From assembly GCF_002224265.1 (NCBI RefSeq), contig NZ_CP012882.1:1054001-1118000 (forward strand): 64,000 nt of DNA. The letters run 5' to 3'. The notes beneath the pieces are model-generated. The model had not been told where the DNA came from. It worked only from the letters and a program-made list of their open reading frames with translations, and made no database searches. The number at the start of each line of letters is the position of its first letter. Position 1 is the stretch's first letter. This document shows, in pieces, positions 19,669 to 28,305 of this stretch. The position numbers were made by a program, and so were the translations under genes. The stretch comes from Vibrio vulnificus NBRC 15645 = ATCC 27562 (GTDB lineage: Bacteria; Pseudomonadota; Gammaproteobacteria; Enterobacterales; Vibrionaceae).

Positions 19669-20295
19669 TTAAGGTTTGCTAAGCAAGAATTTGATGGTGT
19701 TACCAATTTCTTCCGCATTTTGGTGTGCAGAAGTGATGACTTGGTATTTACCGTTGACGATGAAAGTCGGTACCGAGTTGATTTGTGCGACCTGTGAAAT
19801 CTCATCTGCGTTTTGGAACAACTCAAACATTTTTTCTTGCTGTGCTTTTTCAAGTTGGTATGGGCTTACCAAACCACGTTTCTCAAAAGCGGCTTCGAGC
19901 GCTTGCTGTTTTTCAACCCCCGACACTTCCGGCCCCATTTGGACTGCGGCAAAAAGCTCATTCATAAAGTCATGATCTGGGATGTCATTTAGCTGCATCA
20001 TCGCGGTATAGAAGATGAAGGCACTGATTTGAGCGCTGTCATTGAAGGTAACATGCAGTTTGCCAAACGTTTTGCCCGTTTGTTCTTGCAACTGGGGAAT
20101 CACACTTTCCATTGTGCGGCAGTGGCCACAAGTCAGTGCGAAGACTTCGGTAACCTCAGGTAGCTGGTAACTTGTTAAAGATTTCGCCAAGGTTTTGTAC
20201 TGAACGCCTTCAGTGGGTTGGTTATTGTCACTACAAGCGGTTAACGCCAGTGCAGCAAGCAAAAGAAGTGAGATGTGCTTAATTCGGTTTAGCAT
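19669..20295 (-). CDS. DsbA-like thiol:disulfide oxidoreductase, possible lipoprotein
   Basis: A 208-residue exported thioredoxin-fold protein with the active site CGHC in ALTCGHCRTMES at about residue 57 and the cis-Pro region SVPTFIVNGKY. The helical insert between these matches DsbA. The signal sequence ends in ALTACSDNN, which reads as a lipobox, so this copy may be lipid-anchored instead of soluble. It likely oxidises cysteine pairs in envelope proteins. ATG at 20295 is chosen over TTG at 20301. Upstream of the FKBP gene. Confidence 0.85.
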   Translation of the reverse strand: MLNRIKHISLLLLAALALTACSDNNQPTEGVQYKTLAKSLTSYQLPEVTEVFALTCGHCRTMESVIPQLQEQTGKTFGKLHVTFNDSAQISAFIFYTAMMQLNDIPDHDFMNELFAAVQMGPEVSGVEKQQALEAAFEKRGLVSPYQLEKAQQEKMFELFQNADEISQVAQINSVPTFIVNGKYQVITSAHQNAEEIGNTIKFLLSKP

Positions 20296-20513
20296 AATCA
20301 ACTCAAAATAGTAGAAAATAGACCTAAGTTTAACGGCTTAGCGGCAAGGCGAAAACCGATAATTTTTGATAACTTGCACTTTGAAACAATATCTCAAAGC
20401 GCTGACAACGCTTTGGCAAGCAATCGTGATGAAAACCGAAGAAAAACCTAAAGATTTTGCTAACTGGTCGATACTATACAAGAGGACTAGTTAGAGCTTT
20501 TTGGGTTGCGCTG

Positions 20514-21116
20514 ATGAAAAAACAAAGTTTGTTTGCATGTGTGTTGTTGTCGGGGTGTGCGAATTTGATCGTACCGCCAAACATGCTCGATGTCGCACCG
20601 AAAACCAATGAGGAGTTGGTTTATCCTGAATGGGGTGGTGAAGAGGTTTCTCCTCCACCTCCACCGCCTCAAATGATGCAAGCTCAGAAGCCTCAGGCAC
20701 AGTCAGACTCTTTACAATCGTTTCTTCAACGTAATGCGATTCAATACCAAGTCTTACCCGGTGACCACATCATGATTCATCTTACAGAGACGATTCATTT
20801 CAAAACTGGTTCTGCGGAAGTCTCCCCTGTATCCGCTCGATGGATAGGGCTGTTAGGCAACTATCTGAATCAGAGAAGCGATGTGGATATTGTGATTGAT
20901 GGCCATGCCGATAGCACTGGGACGGCTGGCTTCAACAATTCTCTTTCTGAACGTAGAGCAGAAGAGGTGAAAAAGCAGTTGTTGATGTCGAGAGTACCGG
21001 AATCCAGAGTCTATACTCGGGGTTATGGTGAATATCTTCCAGCCTGCAGTAACACCTCAATCAATGGACGAAAGTGTAACAGACGTGTCGAACTGATGCT
21101 GATTGTAACCAAATAA
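20514..21116 (+). CDS. OmpA-family lipoprotein (peptidoglycan-binding)
   Basis: A 200-residue outer-membrane-type lipoprotein. The signal MKKQSLFACVLLSGCAN has a lipobox (LLSGC). It is followed by a proline-rich linker (SPPPPPPQMMQAQ near residue 43) and a C-terminal OmpA domain from about residue 80. That domain has VDIVIDGHADSTGTAGFNNSLSERRAE split across residues 122-148, with the conserved Asp and Arg that bind diaminopimelate, and NRRVEL near the end. Two cysteines (PACSN and RKCNRR) may pair. The frame extends to a TTG at 20457 but the lipoprotein signal fixes the start at 20514. Confidence 0.85.
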   Translation: MKKQSLFACVLLSGCANLIVPPNMLDVAPKTNEELVYPEWGGEEVSPPPPPPQMMQAQKPQAQSDSLQSFLQRNAIQYQVLPGDHIMIHLTETIHFKTGSAEVSPVSARWIGLLGNYLNQRSDVDIVIDGHADSTGTAGFNNSLSERRAEEVKKQLLMSRVPESRVYTRGYGEYLPACSNTSINGRKCNRRVELMLIVTK

Positions 21117-21157
21117 CGCAGCTGCAACACGAGCAAAAATAAAACGGAATAAATGGC

Positions 21158-21180
21158 AAAAGGCACTTAACGTGCCTTTT
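21158..21180 (+). terminator. Terminator after the OmpA-like gene
   Basis: A 9-bp stem AAAAGGCAC/GTGCCTTTT (21158-21166 with 21172-21180), T-rich at its 3' end (TTTTTAAT), between convergent genes. Confidence 0.75.
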
Positions 21181-21207
21181 TAATATGCGCCTTGGGCAAA
21201 AAAACGC

Positions 21208-21567
21208 TTAAGGGAATGTTTTCTCTATGTACGCCACGATATCACTCGATTCATACATCCAACGTGTTTGACCGTTCTCCTCAATTCTTAAACAAGGCAC
21301 TTTGATTTTTCCGCCGCCTTGCTCCAGTTCATGACGATGCTGTGCATCGTTTTTGGCATCACGTAGCTCGATAGTAACGGATTGTCGCTTCATCGCTCTG
21401 CGAACTTTGACGCAAAAAGGGCAGGCGGCAAATTGATAAAGTGCGTAGTGCGTTGCCTGCTCATCGACTTTGTTTTGTGCTTCAGGTGAGCGTTTGAGGC
21501 CTTTTGGCGAGAAGAGCGTGTCCACTAAAAGAATGAGTTTACCGAGAAACCAACGAATTAACTGCAT
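21208..21567 (-). CDS. Membrane-anchored glutaredoxin-like protein
   Basis: A 119-residue protein. An N-terminal hydrophobic helix (WFLGKLILLVDTLF) is followed by a glutaredoxin/GST-N thioredoxin fold from about residue 40: YALYQFAACPFCVKVRRAM with the redox pair CPFC, the cis-Pro region KIKVPCLRIEE, and YESSDIVAYIE. It probably reduces mixed disulfides with glutathione at the inner-membrane surface. Partner unknown. Confidence 0.8.
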   Translation of the reverse strand: MQLIRWFLGKLILLVDTLFSPKGLKRSPEAQNKVDEQATHYALYQFAACPFCVKVRRAMKRQSVTIELRDAKNDAQHRHELEQGGGKIKVPCLRIEENGQTRWMYESSDIVAYIEKTFP

Positions 21568-21635
21568 GATAGACTTCCGTAATGTTTAAGTGGCGAAAGT
21601 CTATCAGGCTTTAAGATGTTATAAAACCGGGTGTT

Positions 21636-22175
21636 TTATGAGGATAAATGGTTAAGAAATCGCTGCCATAGGCTCGGTTTACCCTGTTGGCGCTGATAGA
21701 TCGCTTTGCCTTGGTAGAAACACTGCATCAACTCACTACGAATCACATCGGCGTCTACGGCGAGAAAAGGCGCCGCGTGTTGTGCCGTTTCCGCTGCGTG
21801 ATCATTTGCAAGGCTGAAATCCATCTTGAGACGGCCTTGAACAAAAATCCACAAAGTGGAAATCATCAGCAGGTCTTGCAACACCACATCGTTAAACTTA
21901 TCGCTGGATTGTGCGCCTAATGAAGTTTGCAAAACGTCTTTCATGGCCAAACGACTCTCCTTGTCAGAAACAAATTGAGCCAGTATCTCAATATGGCTTT
22001 TAGTGAGAAGCCCGAGTAAATGGAGCGTGGCTGGCGTTTCGGGTTTGTTTTCACATACTCGTTGAAACAAGGCATTCTGCGCATCACAAAATCGTGCCAA
22101 TGCATCCGGGTTGTTGTTGACGTACTCCAACGTGAACACGCCAACCTCTGCCAGTGCGTCCTTTAACTCACTCAT
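21636..22175 (-). CDS. Conserved hypothetical protein downstream of yaeQ
   Basis: About 179 residues from the ATG at 22175, which overlaps the yaeQ stop by 8 bases; another in-frame ATG lies at 22223. I do not recognise a domain. It is soluble, helical and acidic in the middle, with NDVVLQDLLMISTLWIFVQG as a hydrophobic helix near residue 120. The overlap implies cotranslation with yaeQ. Confidence 0.65.
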   Translation of the reverse strand: MSELKDALAEVGVFTLEYVNNNPDALARFCDAQNALFQRVCENKPETPATLHLLGLLTKSHIEILAQFVSDKESRLAMKDVLQTSLGAQSSDKFNDVVLQDLLMISTLWIFVQGRLKMDFSLANDHAAETAQHAAPFLAVDADVIRSELMQCFYQGKAIYQRQQGKPSLWQRFLNHLSS

Positions 22176-22707
22176 TGCTTTGTAGTACCTGCCAATCGAC
22201 TTGTTGATGGAACGAGTCGCCATCTATAAACACAGAGTTCCCGCTGATCATAACAGACAGTGAGCTGCCTCGTTGTAACTGATTGGCGAGTTGTTCAATG
22301 GCATCGGCATCAAATTGGCAAACAGAAACGGGTAACTGCTGAAATTTGCCTTTGTGCTTTTCCCACCAAACGGAAGACTTCTGATTAAAGCTATAAACAA
22401 ACACAGATTTAGCTTGGCGAGTGGCTTTTTTAATTCTGTCGGCCTCTGGCTCACCGACGTCAATCCACACGGCGATCGAATCGTCGAGCTCTTTTTTCCA
22501 AACGTCTGGTTCCTCAATTGTGGATAGGCCTTTGGTGAAAACAAGCTCTGGTTGGGCATGCAGACAAAACGCGAGCAATCGGGCTGCGAGGCGATCAACT
22601 TTTTCTGATGGATGCAGCGCGGTGGTGATAGACAAGGTATCGAAGTGATCGCGATTGATATCAGTGAGATTGATGCGGAATTTGTAGATGGTGGGTTTAA
22701 GAGCCAT
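22168..22707 (-). CDS. yaeQ: YaeQ family protein
   Basis: A 179-residue cytoplasmic protein matching E. coli YaeQ over its length: MALKPTIYKFRINLTDI at the start, HPSEKVDRLAARLLAF, and WIDVGEPEADRIKKA. YaeQ has a restriction-endonuclease-like fold. E. coli YaeQ was once thought to suppress rfaH mutations; the true role is not settled. First gene of a two-gene unit. Confidence 0.9.
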   Translation of the reverse strand: MALKPTIYKFRINLTDINRDHFDTLSITTALHPSEKVDRLAARLLAFCLHAQPELVFTKGLSTIEEPDVWKKELDDSIAVWIDVGEPEADRIKKATRQAKSVFVYSFNQKSSVWWEKHKGKFQQLPVSVCQFDADAIEQLANQLQRGSSLSVMISGNSVFIDGDSFHQQVDWQVLQSNE

Positions 22708-22733
22708 GGTTTCAGTTACTTATCTCTAGCCAT

Positions 22734-22760
22734 AAAAATAGCCAGCACTATGGCTGGCTA
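22734..22760 (-). terminator. Terminator of the cold-shock gene at 22782
   Basis: An 8-bp stem TAGCCAGC/GCTGGCTA (22739-22746 with 22753-22760) and on the minus strand a run of five T (A-tract within 22734-22738), 21 bases after the stop. Confidence 0.8.
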
Positions 22761-22781
22761 CCGTAAAAATGTCCAGTCTAA

Positions 22782-22991
22782 TTAAAGCAGTGTGATCTCT
22801 TCTGCTTGAGGACCTTTTTGGCCTTGAGAGATGACGAAAGAAACTTTCTGACCTTCAGCAAGAGTGCGGAAGCCATCACCTTTGATAGCAGAGAAGTGTG
22901 CAAAAACGTCCGGGCCGCTTTCTTGCTTGATGAAGCCAAAGCCTTTAGTTTCGTTAAACCATTTTACGGTGCCGGTTACTGTGTTAGACAT
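22782..22991 (-). CDS. Cold-shock domain protein (CspA family)
   Basis: A 69-residue single-domain RNA chaperone that melts RNA structure. Both RNA-binding motifs are intact: RNP1 KGFGFI and RNP2 DVFAHFSAI. The ATG has TAGGA upstream. The long non-coding stretch upstream (to about 23150) is in keeping with the long 5' leaders of cold-shock mRNAs. It is a paralogue of the gene at 38437-38649. Confidence 0.93.
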   Translation of the reverse strand: MSNTVTGTVKWFNETKGFGFIKQESGPDVFAHFSAIKGDGFRTLAEGQKVSFVISQGQKGPQAEEITLL

Positions 22992-23448
22992 GTGTAAATC
23001 CTATCTCTTTAAAAAACTATTGAGTCGGGTTAGCGACTAGTATTGCTTGTAGAAAAAACTCTGTTGTGTCGCACACCGAGGCTTTATATGTAATCCAGCG
23101 AAATGTGTAAAACAAAGACTTTCTTTCCAACCAGACAAGAGTCTAGGAGATCGGTTGCAGGAGTCAACGACTCACGCTAGGGAAAGTTAGAATCTTTGTA
23201 GCGAATCACTGTTTTGTTTCCAATTAATTAGTCTTTTTACAAAATAACGCAGCATAAAACAGAGGCTTATTATATTTGTTAGGTCGGTTTGCGATATTTT
23301 GCAAAATCTTTGCCTGTCTCATCGGGCCAGTAAATGAAAATTTGGCCCCTGTTTAAGTGTGTTTTTTTAGCGGGTAATTGACAGTGATGATATTTTGCCT
23401 TTCAATAGCGCGACTTTATAAAAGTCTCACCATTTATTTGAGGTAACG
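22992..23448. other. Divergent region between the cold-shock gene and arfA
   Basis: 457 bases without a credible gene. The left part is the probable leader of the cold-shock mRNA. Further right a 6-bp hairpin GGGCCA/TGGCCC (23324-23329 with 23343-23348), with a T-run at about 23363-23369, lies before the arfA ribosome site (TGAGGT at 23439-23444). The hairpin could end a short transcript or be part of the arfA leader. Confidence 0.4.
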
Positions 23449-23727
23449 ATGAAAAAGAAACAAGAATACCTCGCAGAAGTCAGTGGAGACACTGAAATCG
23501 GGCGAGGAACCATTAACGATAATGCATTAAAAGCATTAGTGACCAGCCAGCTATTTCGAACCCGTGTGGTCAAAGCGAAAAAAGGCAAAGGCAGCTTCCA
23601 ACGAAAAGCGAAGCACAGAGGCAAAGAGCCCTACTCAAAGTTGATAAGAGAATCAGTTTTGAATAGGGCTCTTTCTTTATCGGCGCTTAGTGTTCAATTT
23701 TTGGTGAGTAAATCGCGTACGCGGTGA
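23449..23727 (+). CDS. arfA: Alternative ribosome-rescue factor ArfA
   Basis: A back-up to tmRNA: it enters the empty A site of ribosomes stalled on mRNA without a stop codon and recruits release factor RF2. The family core is clear: [19 protein letters not shown] and [15 protein letters not shown] (residues 24-58). The nominal frame gives 92 residues, but from codon 59 the DNA forms a long terminator-like hairpin. As in E. coli arfA, the mRNA is probably cut or ended there, giving a stop-less message whose product is degraded through tmRNA tagging unless tmRNA fails. The ATG has TGAGGT upstream. The last 41 bases overlap the convergent exporter gene. Confidence 0.88.
   Translation: MKKKQEYLAEVSGDTEIGRGTINDNALKALVTSQLFRTRVVKAKKGKGSFQRKAKHRGKEPYSKLIRESVLNRALSLSALSVQFLVSKSRTR
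23623..23676 (+). terminator. Hairpin inside the arfA reading frame
   Basis: AAAGAGCCCTA at 23623-23633 pairs perfectly with TAGGGCTCTTT at 23664-23674. After one mismatch the stem goes on for about ten more pairs (23635-23644 with 23653-23662), leaving a small loop. The 3' side runs into CTTTCTTTAT. It lies between codons 59 and 76 of arfA and fits the intragenic terminator/RNase III substrate described for E. coli arfA. Confidence 0.85.
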
Positions 23728-24850
23728 TTTGTCCGGCCACAATCGCAGAAAACATGAACAGCGCTGAGAGGCCAATACTTGGGATTGGTAGAATTGACTG
23801 CTCAAACACCGATTGGCTGGCGCTGATTAATACTCGGCTGCCAGGGACCAAAATAATAATGCCTTGTACGATATAGATAGAGCCAGTCAGCTCCATTTTC
23901 TTTGCCAACCAAGTGCCGTAAAGGGTAATCAGCACCGTAGTTACCCAAGTGCCTACCACCCAGCCACTTTCAAAACCAAGGTAGAATGGTCCCCACATGC
24001 CCAGCATAGCAACAGGTAAACCAAGTAAGATGTCTATTGGGCGCGCATTAAACAAAATGCCGAGTGAAATAGACAGCAAAAATAGACCGAGGATATGCAT
24101 CCAAAACGGCACTTCATTGGTGTAGGAAATCGACTCCGCTTGTCCCCATATTGCTTCACCGATATTCAGCCCCATAACAATGCCCACAAACAGCTTAATT
24201 AAGGTGAGCGCACTTTGACCAAGTAAACTGGTGCCGGAAATTAAATCGTTAAAAGCCAGACATTCCAAAGAGTTAGCTATGGATAGGCCGGGAACAAACA
24301 AGATAACCGAGGCCACACACAGCGCCCAGACGGGGATAGGCAATCCACTGTTAGCTAAGTACGCGACACAAATACCCGTAAGCAGGGCAGAGAAAAATTC
24401 GACCGCAATAGAACGACGAGAATGGAACACTTGCTGGCAAAACCATACCATTAGCCCTAGCAAAAACGCGATACCCACCGCTTCTAATGTGCTGCCCACC
24501 AACATCAAGTAGGCTGGCGGTATGCCCATGTTTGCCATCGCAATCACCCATTTGGAATAGCCAACAGGCTCAGGAACAGGTTCATGGCTGGGTTGGTTAA
24601 TGCGAATAATGGTATTTGCCAGCAAACTTAAGTTGATGGATGCTGGTTTTAGGCGTTTCATAACGACGGTGTTGTTTTCATCTGAAAACTGGTAGTTAAT
24701 TGCGGTTGGTGTCGCCTGAATCATGACATCCACATCGTGTTTTTGCGCATAATACTGAGCGTACTTTTCTACTTTGTAAGGCGCACAGCCACTACGATGC
24801 AGAGTATCTCCAATTTCAACGATTTTATTAATTCGGTACTGCGTTGGCAT
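23687..24850 (-). CDS. Threonine/serine exporter family protein (ThrE-like)
   Basis: A 387-residue inner-membrane protein of the ThrE family, here with the two halves that are separate in YjjP/YjjB fused. The N-terminal half has a soluble part ([30 protein letters not shown]) and hydrophobic segments including [22 protein letters not shown] split near residues 200-221. The C-terminal half carries the second motif [17 protein letters not shown]. It probably exports amino or dicarboxylic acids. ATG at 24850 is preferred over TTG at 24871; neither has a strong ribosome site. Confidence 0.83.
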   Translation of the reverse strand: MPTQYRINKIVEIGDTLHRSGCAPYKVEKYAQYYAQKHDVDVMIQATPTAINYQFSDENNTVVMKRLKPASINLSLLANTIIRINQPSHEPVPEPVGYSKWVIAMANMGIPPAYLMLVGSTLEAVGIAFLLGLMVWFCQQVFHSRRSIAVEFFSALLTGICVAYLANSGLPIPVWALCVASVILFVPGLSIANSLECLAFNDLISGTSLLGQSALTLIKLFVGIVMGLNIGEAIWGQAESISYTNEVPFWMHILGLFLLSISLGILFNARPIDILLGLPVAMLGMWGPFYLGFESGWVVGTWVTTVLITLYGTWLAKKMELTGSIYIVQGIIILVPGSRVLISASQSVFEQSILPIPSIGLSALFMFSAIVAGQITAYAIYSPKIEH

Positions 24851-25163
24851 GTTAAATTGTGAAACGATCAAAAGTGGCGATAAAGTAGCAGGAACGTTAA
24901 CACTTAGCGAGATCTTTAGCTCGTTTTTGTCATAAAATAATTTATAAAAATCTCTATTGCTTAGAGTTATTATTCTATCAATAATTAAAAATTCTTACGT
25001 TAACGATATCACTACAAACGCTAGAACAATGCTTATAATTAACATGTCGCTTAATTATTTTAATGGCTTCGTTGTACTGACCATATGAATTTGGCGTGTT
25101 CATCAATGAAAAAAATAGCGGACGAGAATCTCTCCTCCTGACAAGGCGCACTCACTTAAAACA
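24851..25163. other. AT-rich divergent promoter region
   Basis: 313 bases between the exporter and the diguanylate cyclase, very AT-rich around 24935-25000. No reading frame or convincing structure seen. Confidence 0.4.
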
Positions 25164-26537
25164 ATGATGAAGAAATCCGCAATATTACTGCTTGCGTTCA
25201 GCTTAACTGGCCTGTTTTCCACTTTTGTTAGCGCTGAAGAGCAAGAAAGAAAAACGCTTCGAGTCGCCAATTCTAAGGCTTGGAAGCCATTCTCTTATCT
25301 AGCAGAAGATGGGAGCCCTAGAGGCATCTTGATTGATCTCTGGAAGTTGTACGGCGAGCAAAACGGTGTCGACATTAAGTTTGTGCTTGTGGATTGGAAT
25401 GACTCGTTAACCGCGGTGGAAGAAGGCAAGGCAGACGTGCATGCTGGGATGTTGTGGTCTGAGCCAAGAGAGCTAAGGTTTGATTTTGCTGAACCTATTA
25501 TGACGATCAATACTCAGCTCTATCTAAGTCAAAGGATCATCACTACTGATCTCAATTTTTTTCTATCTGGAGACGGTAATCGAGGTGTGGGTGTGGTGGA
25601 AGGGGGTTATGAAGAGTACTTTGTCCAAACTCATTTCCCTAAGTTACCGCTGGTTAGGTTCAAGAACAATCGCTTGATGATGGAGGCGGCGTTTCGAGAA
25701 GAAATCGATGCTTTTGTTGCCGATCTCCAAGTCGCTAATTTTTATATCTACACCACTGCTCAAACCGTCACTTTTATTCCCGCGCTTTATCTCTATTCCG
25801 GTGAGATTCGCCCTGCGGTAGCAGAGGGGAGTTCGCTACTTTCGACCATTAACGCCGGATTTAAGACGGTGGGGGAAGAATTGATAGAGCGAACGATCAC
25901 CAGTTGGATCACGGTACAAACCGTCTACCCGAAATTTTTGTTTCCTTCGATACTTGCTCTTTTTGGGCTGACTTCCCTTGCTTACATCATCGTGCTGAAG
26001 CGAACCGTCAAAGCAAAAACCCGCGAGTTGCAGTTGGCAAATGAAAACTTGCTGCAACTCTCACAGCAAGACTACTTAACCCAAATTAGTAATCGCCGTC
26101 ACTTCATGGAGCAATTGAAAAACCTTACACCTGAGGCTGTATCGGTTTCAGTACTGATTTTTGATATTGATGACTTTAAACGAATCAACGACAGCTATGG
26201 TCATGCGACGGGCGATCTGGTGATTCAAAATGTGGCGACGCAGGTGGATGAAACGTTGCCGAGTGACGCGCTTTACGCTCGTATCGGTGGTGAAGAGTTT
26301 GCCATTGTCGCGTTTGGTTTGGCGTTTACTGATGCACAAGCGCTGGCTAAAAAGGTGTGTCATGTGGTCGAGAAGCTCACATTTAATAACGTTCCCGAAG
26401 GCGTGACCATCAGTTTGGGTTGTGCGTATTACCCGTTTTCCAATGGCCATATCGACTTAGGGATGGCCGATAAGTTGATGTATCAAGCTAAGCGGCTTGG
26501 CAAAAATCAGGCGTGCGTTGCTCGATTATTTGACTGA
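25164..26537 (+). CDS. Diguanylate cyclase with periplasmic solute-binding sensor
   Basis: A 457-residue signalling enzyme. Signal peptide at residues 1-25 (ending VSAEEQ), then a bacterial extracellular solute-binding (SBP_bac_3) domain at about 33-255 (VANSKAWKPFSYLAEDG, KADVHAGMLWSEPRELRFDF), one membrane segment (FPSILALFGLTSLAYIIVL) and a C-terminal GGDEF domain. The active loop is GGEEF; SVLIFDIDDFKRIND holds the metal Asp. No RxxD inhibitory site is visible just before the loop, so product inhibition may be absent. Binding of a small molecule, perhaps an amino acid, is inferred to control c-di-GMP synthesis. Confidence 0.92.
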   Translation: MMKKSAILLLAFSLTGLFSTFVSAEEQERKTLRVANSKAWKPFSYLAEDGSPRGILIDLWKLYGEQNGVDIKFVLVDWNDSLTAVEEGKADVHAGMLWSEPRELRFDFAEPIMTINTQLYLSQRIITTDLNFFLSGDGNRGVGVVEGGYEEYFVQTHFPKLPLVRFKNNRLMMEAAFREEIDAFVADLQVANFYIYTTAQTVTFIPALYLYSGEIRPAVAEGSSLLSTINAGFKTVGEELIERTITSWITVQTVYPKFLFPSILALFGLTSLAYIIVLKRTVKAKTRELQLANENLLQLSQQDYLTQISNRRHFMEQLKNLTPEAVSVSVLIFDIDDFKRINDSYGHATGDLVIQNVATQVDETLPSDALYARIGGEEFAIVAFGLAFTDAQALAKKVCHVVEKLTFNNVPEGVTISLGCAYYPFSNGHIDLGMADKLMYQAKRLGKNQACVARLFD

Positions 26538-26650
26538 GTGCACGCAATTTGAGCATCTAGTAGAGAAGTTGGTGGTGAATTAACCGATTGAACTTATTAG
26601 GGCTTTTCTTTTATCTACGTTGTGGCATAGTAGAACCCGTCCTCACGATG

Positions 26651-26762
<112 letters not shown>

Positions 26763-26944
26763 AAAATCAACAACTTAATCTGAATTTTCTTAGCTAAGCT
26801 AACAGTGTTACTGTTCGATTTTACGATCTCATCTTGCTACAGAATTTTTCTCATCTGTTTCGTCTCGTCACGTTATTTCTACTCTTTTGCTTATTGGTTT
26901 GCTATTTCTGGCTGCGATTTGTTTGCTTGGAAGTTGTGTGTCAG

Positions 26945-26977
26945 AAAAAGTGACAGAAACACAGCTCTGCCACTTTT
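26945..26977 (-). terminator. Terminator of manA
   Basis: AAAAGTG and CAGA pair with TCTG and CACTTTT (26946-26957 with 26966-26977), one A/C mismatch in the stem. On the minus strand it is followed by a T-run. It is 16 bases after the manA stop. Confidence 0.65.
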
Positions 26978-26992
26978 AAATGCAATTACTAG

Positions 26993-28201
26993 TTAACCAT
27001 TAAATGCACGAGCGATACGCCCAGAGCTTGAGATGGCGTAAGTCTTGACGTAAGCCGGAATAAAGGCCGATTGCCCCTTGCTCAATGTTAGGGTTTCACC
27101 GTTCGAGGCCACTAAGGTCAAATCGGCATCAATGGCCATGAGTATCTCTGCGCTCGACGTTGTAATGGGCTGACTCTCTGGCTTTGACAGTATCGAAAAC
27201 TGAAAGTCCTTTACTGGCACGGGGAAGTGATGCTCACATCCCACAACGTGCGCGTGGGTGAGTAAGCTTTCTACTGGCTTGGAGACAAAATCGGTGCATT
27301 TCACCAACTCTTCCACATCCATATGCTTGGACGTCAGGCCAGCGCGCAAAACGTTGTCGGAGTTTGCCATGATCTCAAGCCCAGTGCCTTTAATGTAGGC
27401 ATGAGGTGTCCTTGCGTTTAAGAACATAGCCTCTCCGGGCTTGAGTGTTATCACGTTCAGAAGCAATGGCGCGAACAAGCCCACATCATTGGGATATTGC
27501 TCGGCCAGTTCAATGATCAACTGGCAAGTTGGTTGTTGTTGATTGAGTGAGGCATAAGTAACCAGCTGATCGAGCGCGTTTTGTTTACGAAGCTCGCTCA
27601 TCGAGAGCAGCTCGATAAAAAAGCGTCGTAAGCCAGCTTCATTGGTGTTTTGCTCAAACTGCTCGAGATACGTGTTGATCTCCGGGATGTGACATTGGCG
27701 AAATCCCACAAGGATCTCCTCGAAAGGTCGGAAGCCGTTCATCGCTTGATAGTCGGTGAGGGCGTAGACCAACTCGGGCTTGTGGTTGGCGTCTTTGTAG
27801 TTGCGCCAAGCGGCATCCAGTGGAATGCCCAATTGCTCTTCTCTTGCAAAACCAGTTTGCGCATCGCGTTTACTCGGATGAACTTGAATGGAGAGGGCGC
27901 GCTCTGCTGAAAGGATCTTAAACAGAAACGGCAAATCCCCATATTGCTTCGCGGTTGGCTCAGACAGAAAGGCGACTTGGTCGTGCTGGATCAACTCGGC
28001 GAGCGAAAGTGAAACATTGCTTCCTTTAATGCTCGAGCAGCCATTGGGGTGCGTGCCCATCCAAACTTCGGCTTGCGGGCGATGATCGTCGTTGGCAAAG
28101 CCAAACAAATCGTGAATAGCAGAGCGGCTTCCCCAGTCGTAGTTTTGGATCTTATTGTCCATTTTGAAGAAGCATTTTGATGAAATTATGTTCAAATTCA
28201 T
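26993..28201 (-). CDS. manA: Mannose-6-phosphate isomerase, class I
   Basis: A zinc enzyme interconverting mannose 6-phosphate and fructose 6-phosphate, cytoplasmic, 402 residues. Conserved parts: NKIQNYDWGS at the start, AEVWMGTHPNGCS, LPFLFKILSAERALSIQVHPSK around residues 90-111 (zinc ligands Gln and His), NHKPELVYALT (Glu ligand), and NARTPHAYIKGTGLEIMANSDNVLRAGLT split around residues 260-290 (His ligand and catalytic Arg). The ATG at 28201 is used; an internal ATG at 28162 lacks a ribosome site. It lies downstream of uhpC in the same direction, 104 bases away, a sensible sugar-phosphate neighbour. Confidence 0.93.
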   Translation of the reverse strand: MNLNIISSKCFFKMDNKIQNYDWGSRSAIHDLFGFANDDHRPQAEVWMGTHPNGCSSIKGSNVSLSLAELIQHDQVAFLSEPTAKQYGDLPFLFKILSAERALSIQVHPSKRDAQTGFAREEQLGIPLDAAWRNYKDANHKPELVYALTDYQAMNGFRPFEEILVGFRQCHIPEINTYLEQFEQNTNEAGLRRFFIELLSMSELRKQNALDQLVTYASLNQQQPTCQLIIELAEQYPNDVGLFAPLLLNVITLKPGEAMFLNARTPHAYIKGTGLEIMANSDNVLRAGLTSKHMDVEELVKCTDFVSKPVESLLTHAHVVGCEHHFPVPVKDFQFSILSKPESQPITTSSAEILMAIDADLTLVASNGETLTLSKGQSAFIPAYVKTYAISSSGRIARAFNG

Positions 28202-28305
28202 GAATTTTACCCGTAGAAAACCCTCCGAACTGAATCGGAAGCAAAAAATTGTGGTGGAAGCGTCGGTGAGCGTTTAGCTCACCTTAAGCAAGAAAGAGGT
28301 TGTCT

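Noticed and set aside
23324..23348. GGGCCA/TGGCCC hairpin as a separate small-RNA terminator
   Set aside because: The stem is only 6 bp with a 13-base loop and the T-run is 15 bases away, so it is too weak to call.
26805..26996. 63-codon frame between tRNA-Gly and manA
   Set aside because: No ribosome site, AT-rich hydrophobic translation typical of non-coding DNA, and it ends in the manA terminator.
28265..28283. GGTGAGC/GCTCACC hairpin between manA and uhpC as terminator
   Set aside because: Seven-bp stem without a T-tract on the transcribed strand; it could be chance, and manA may be partly cotranscribed with uhpC.
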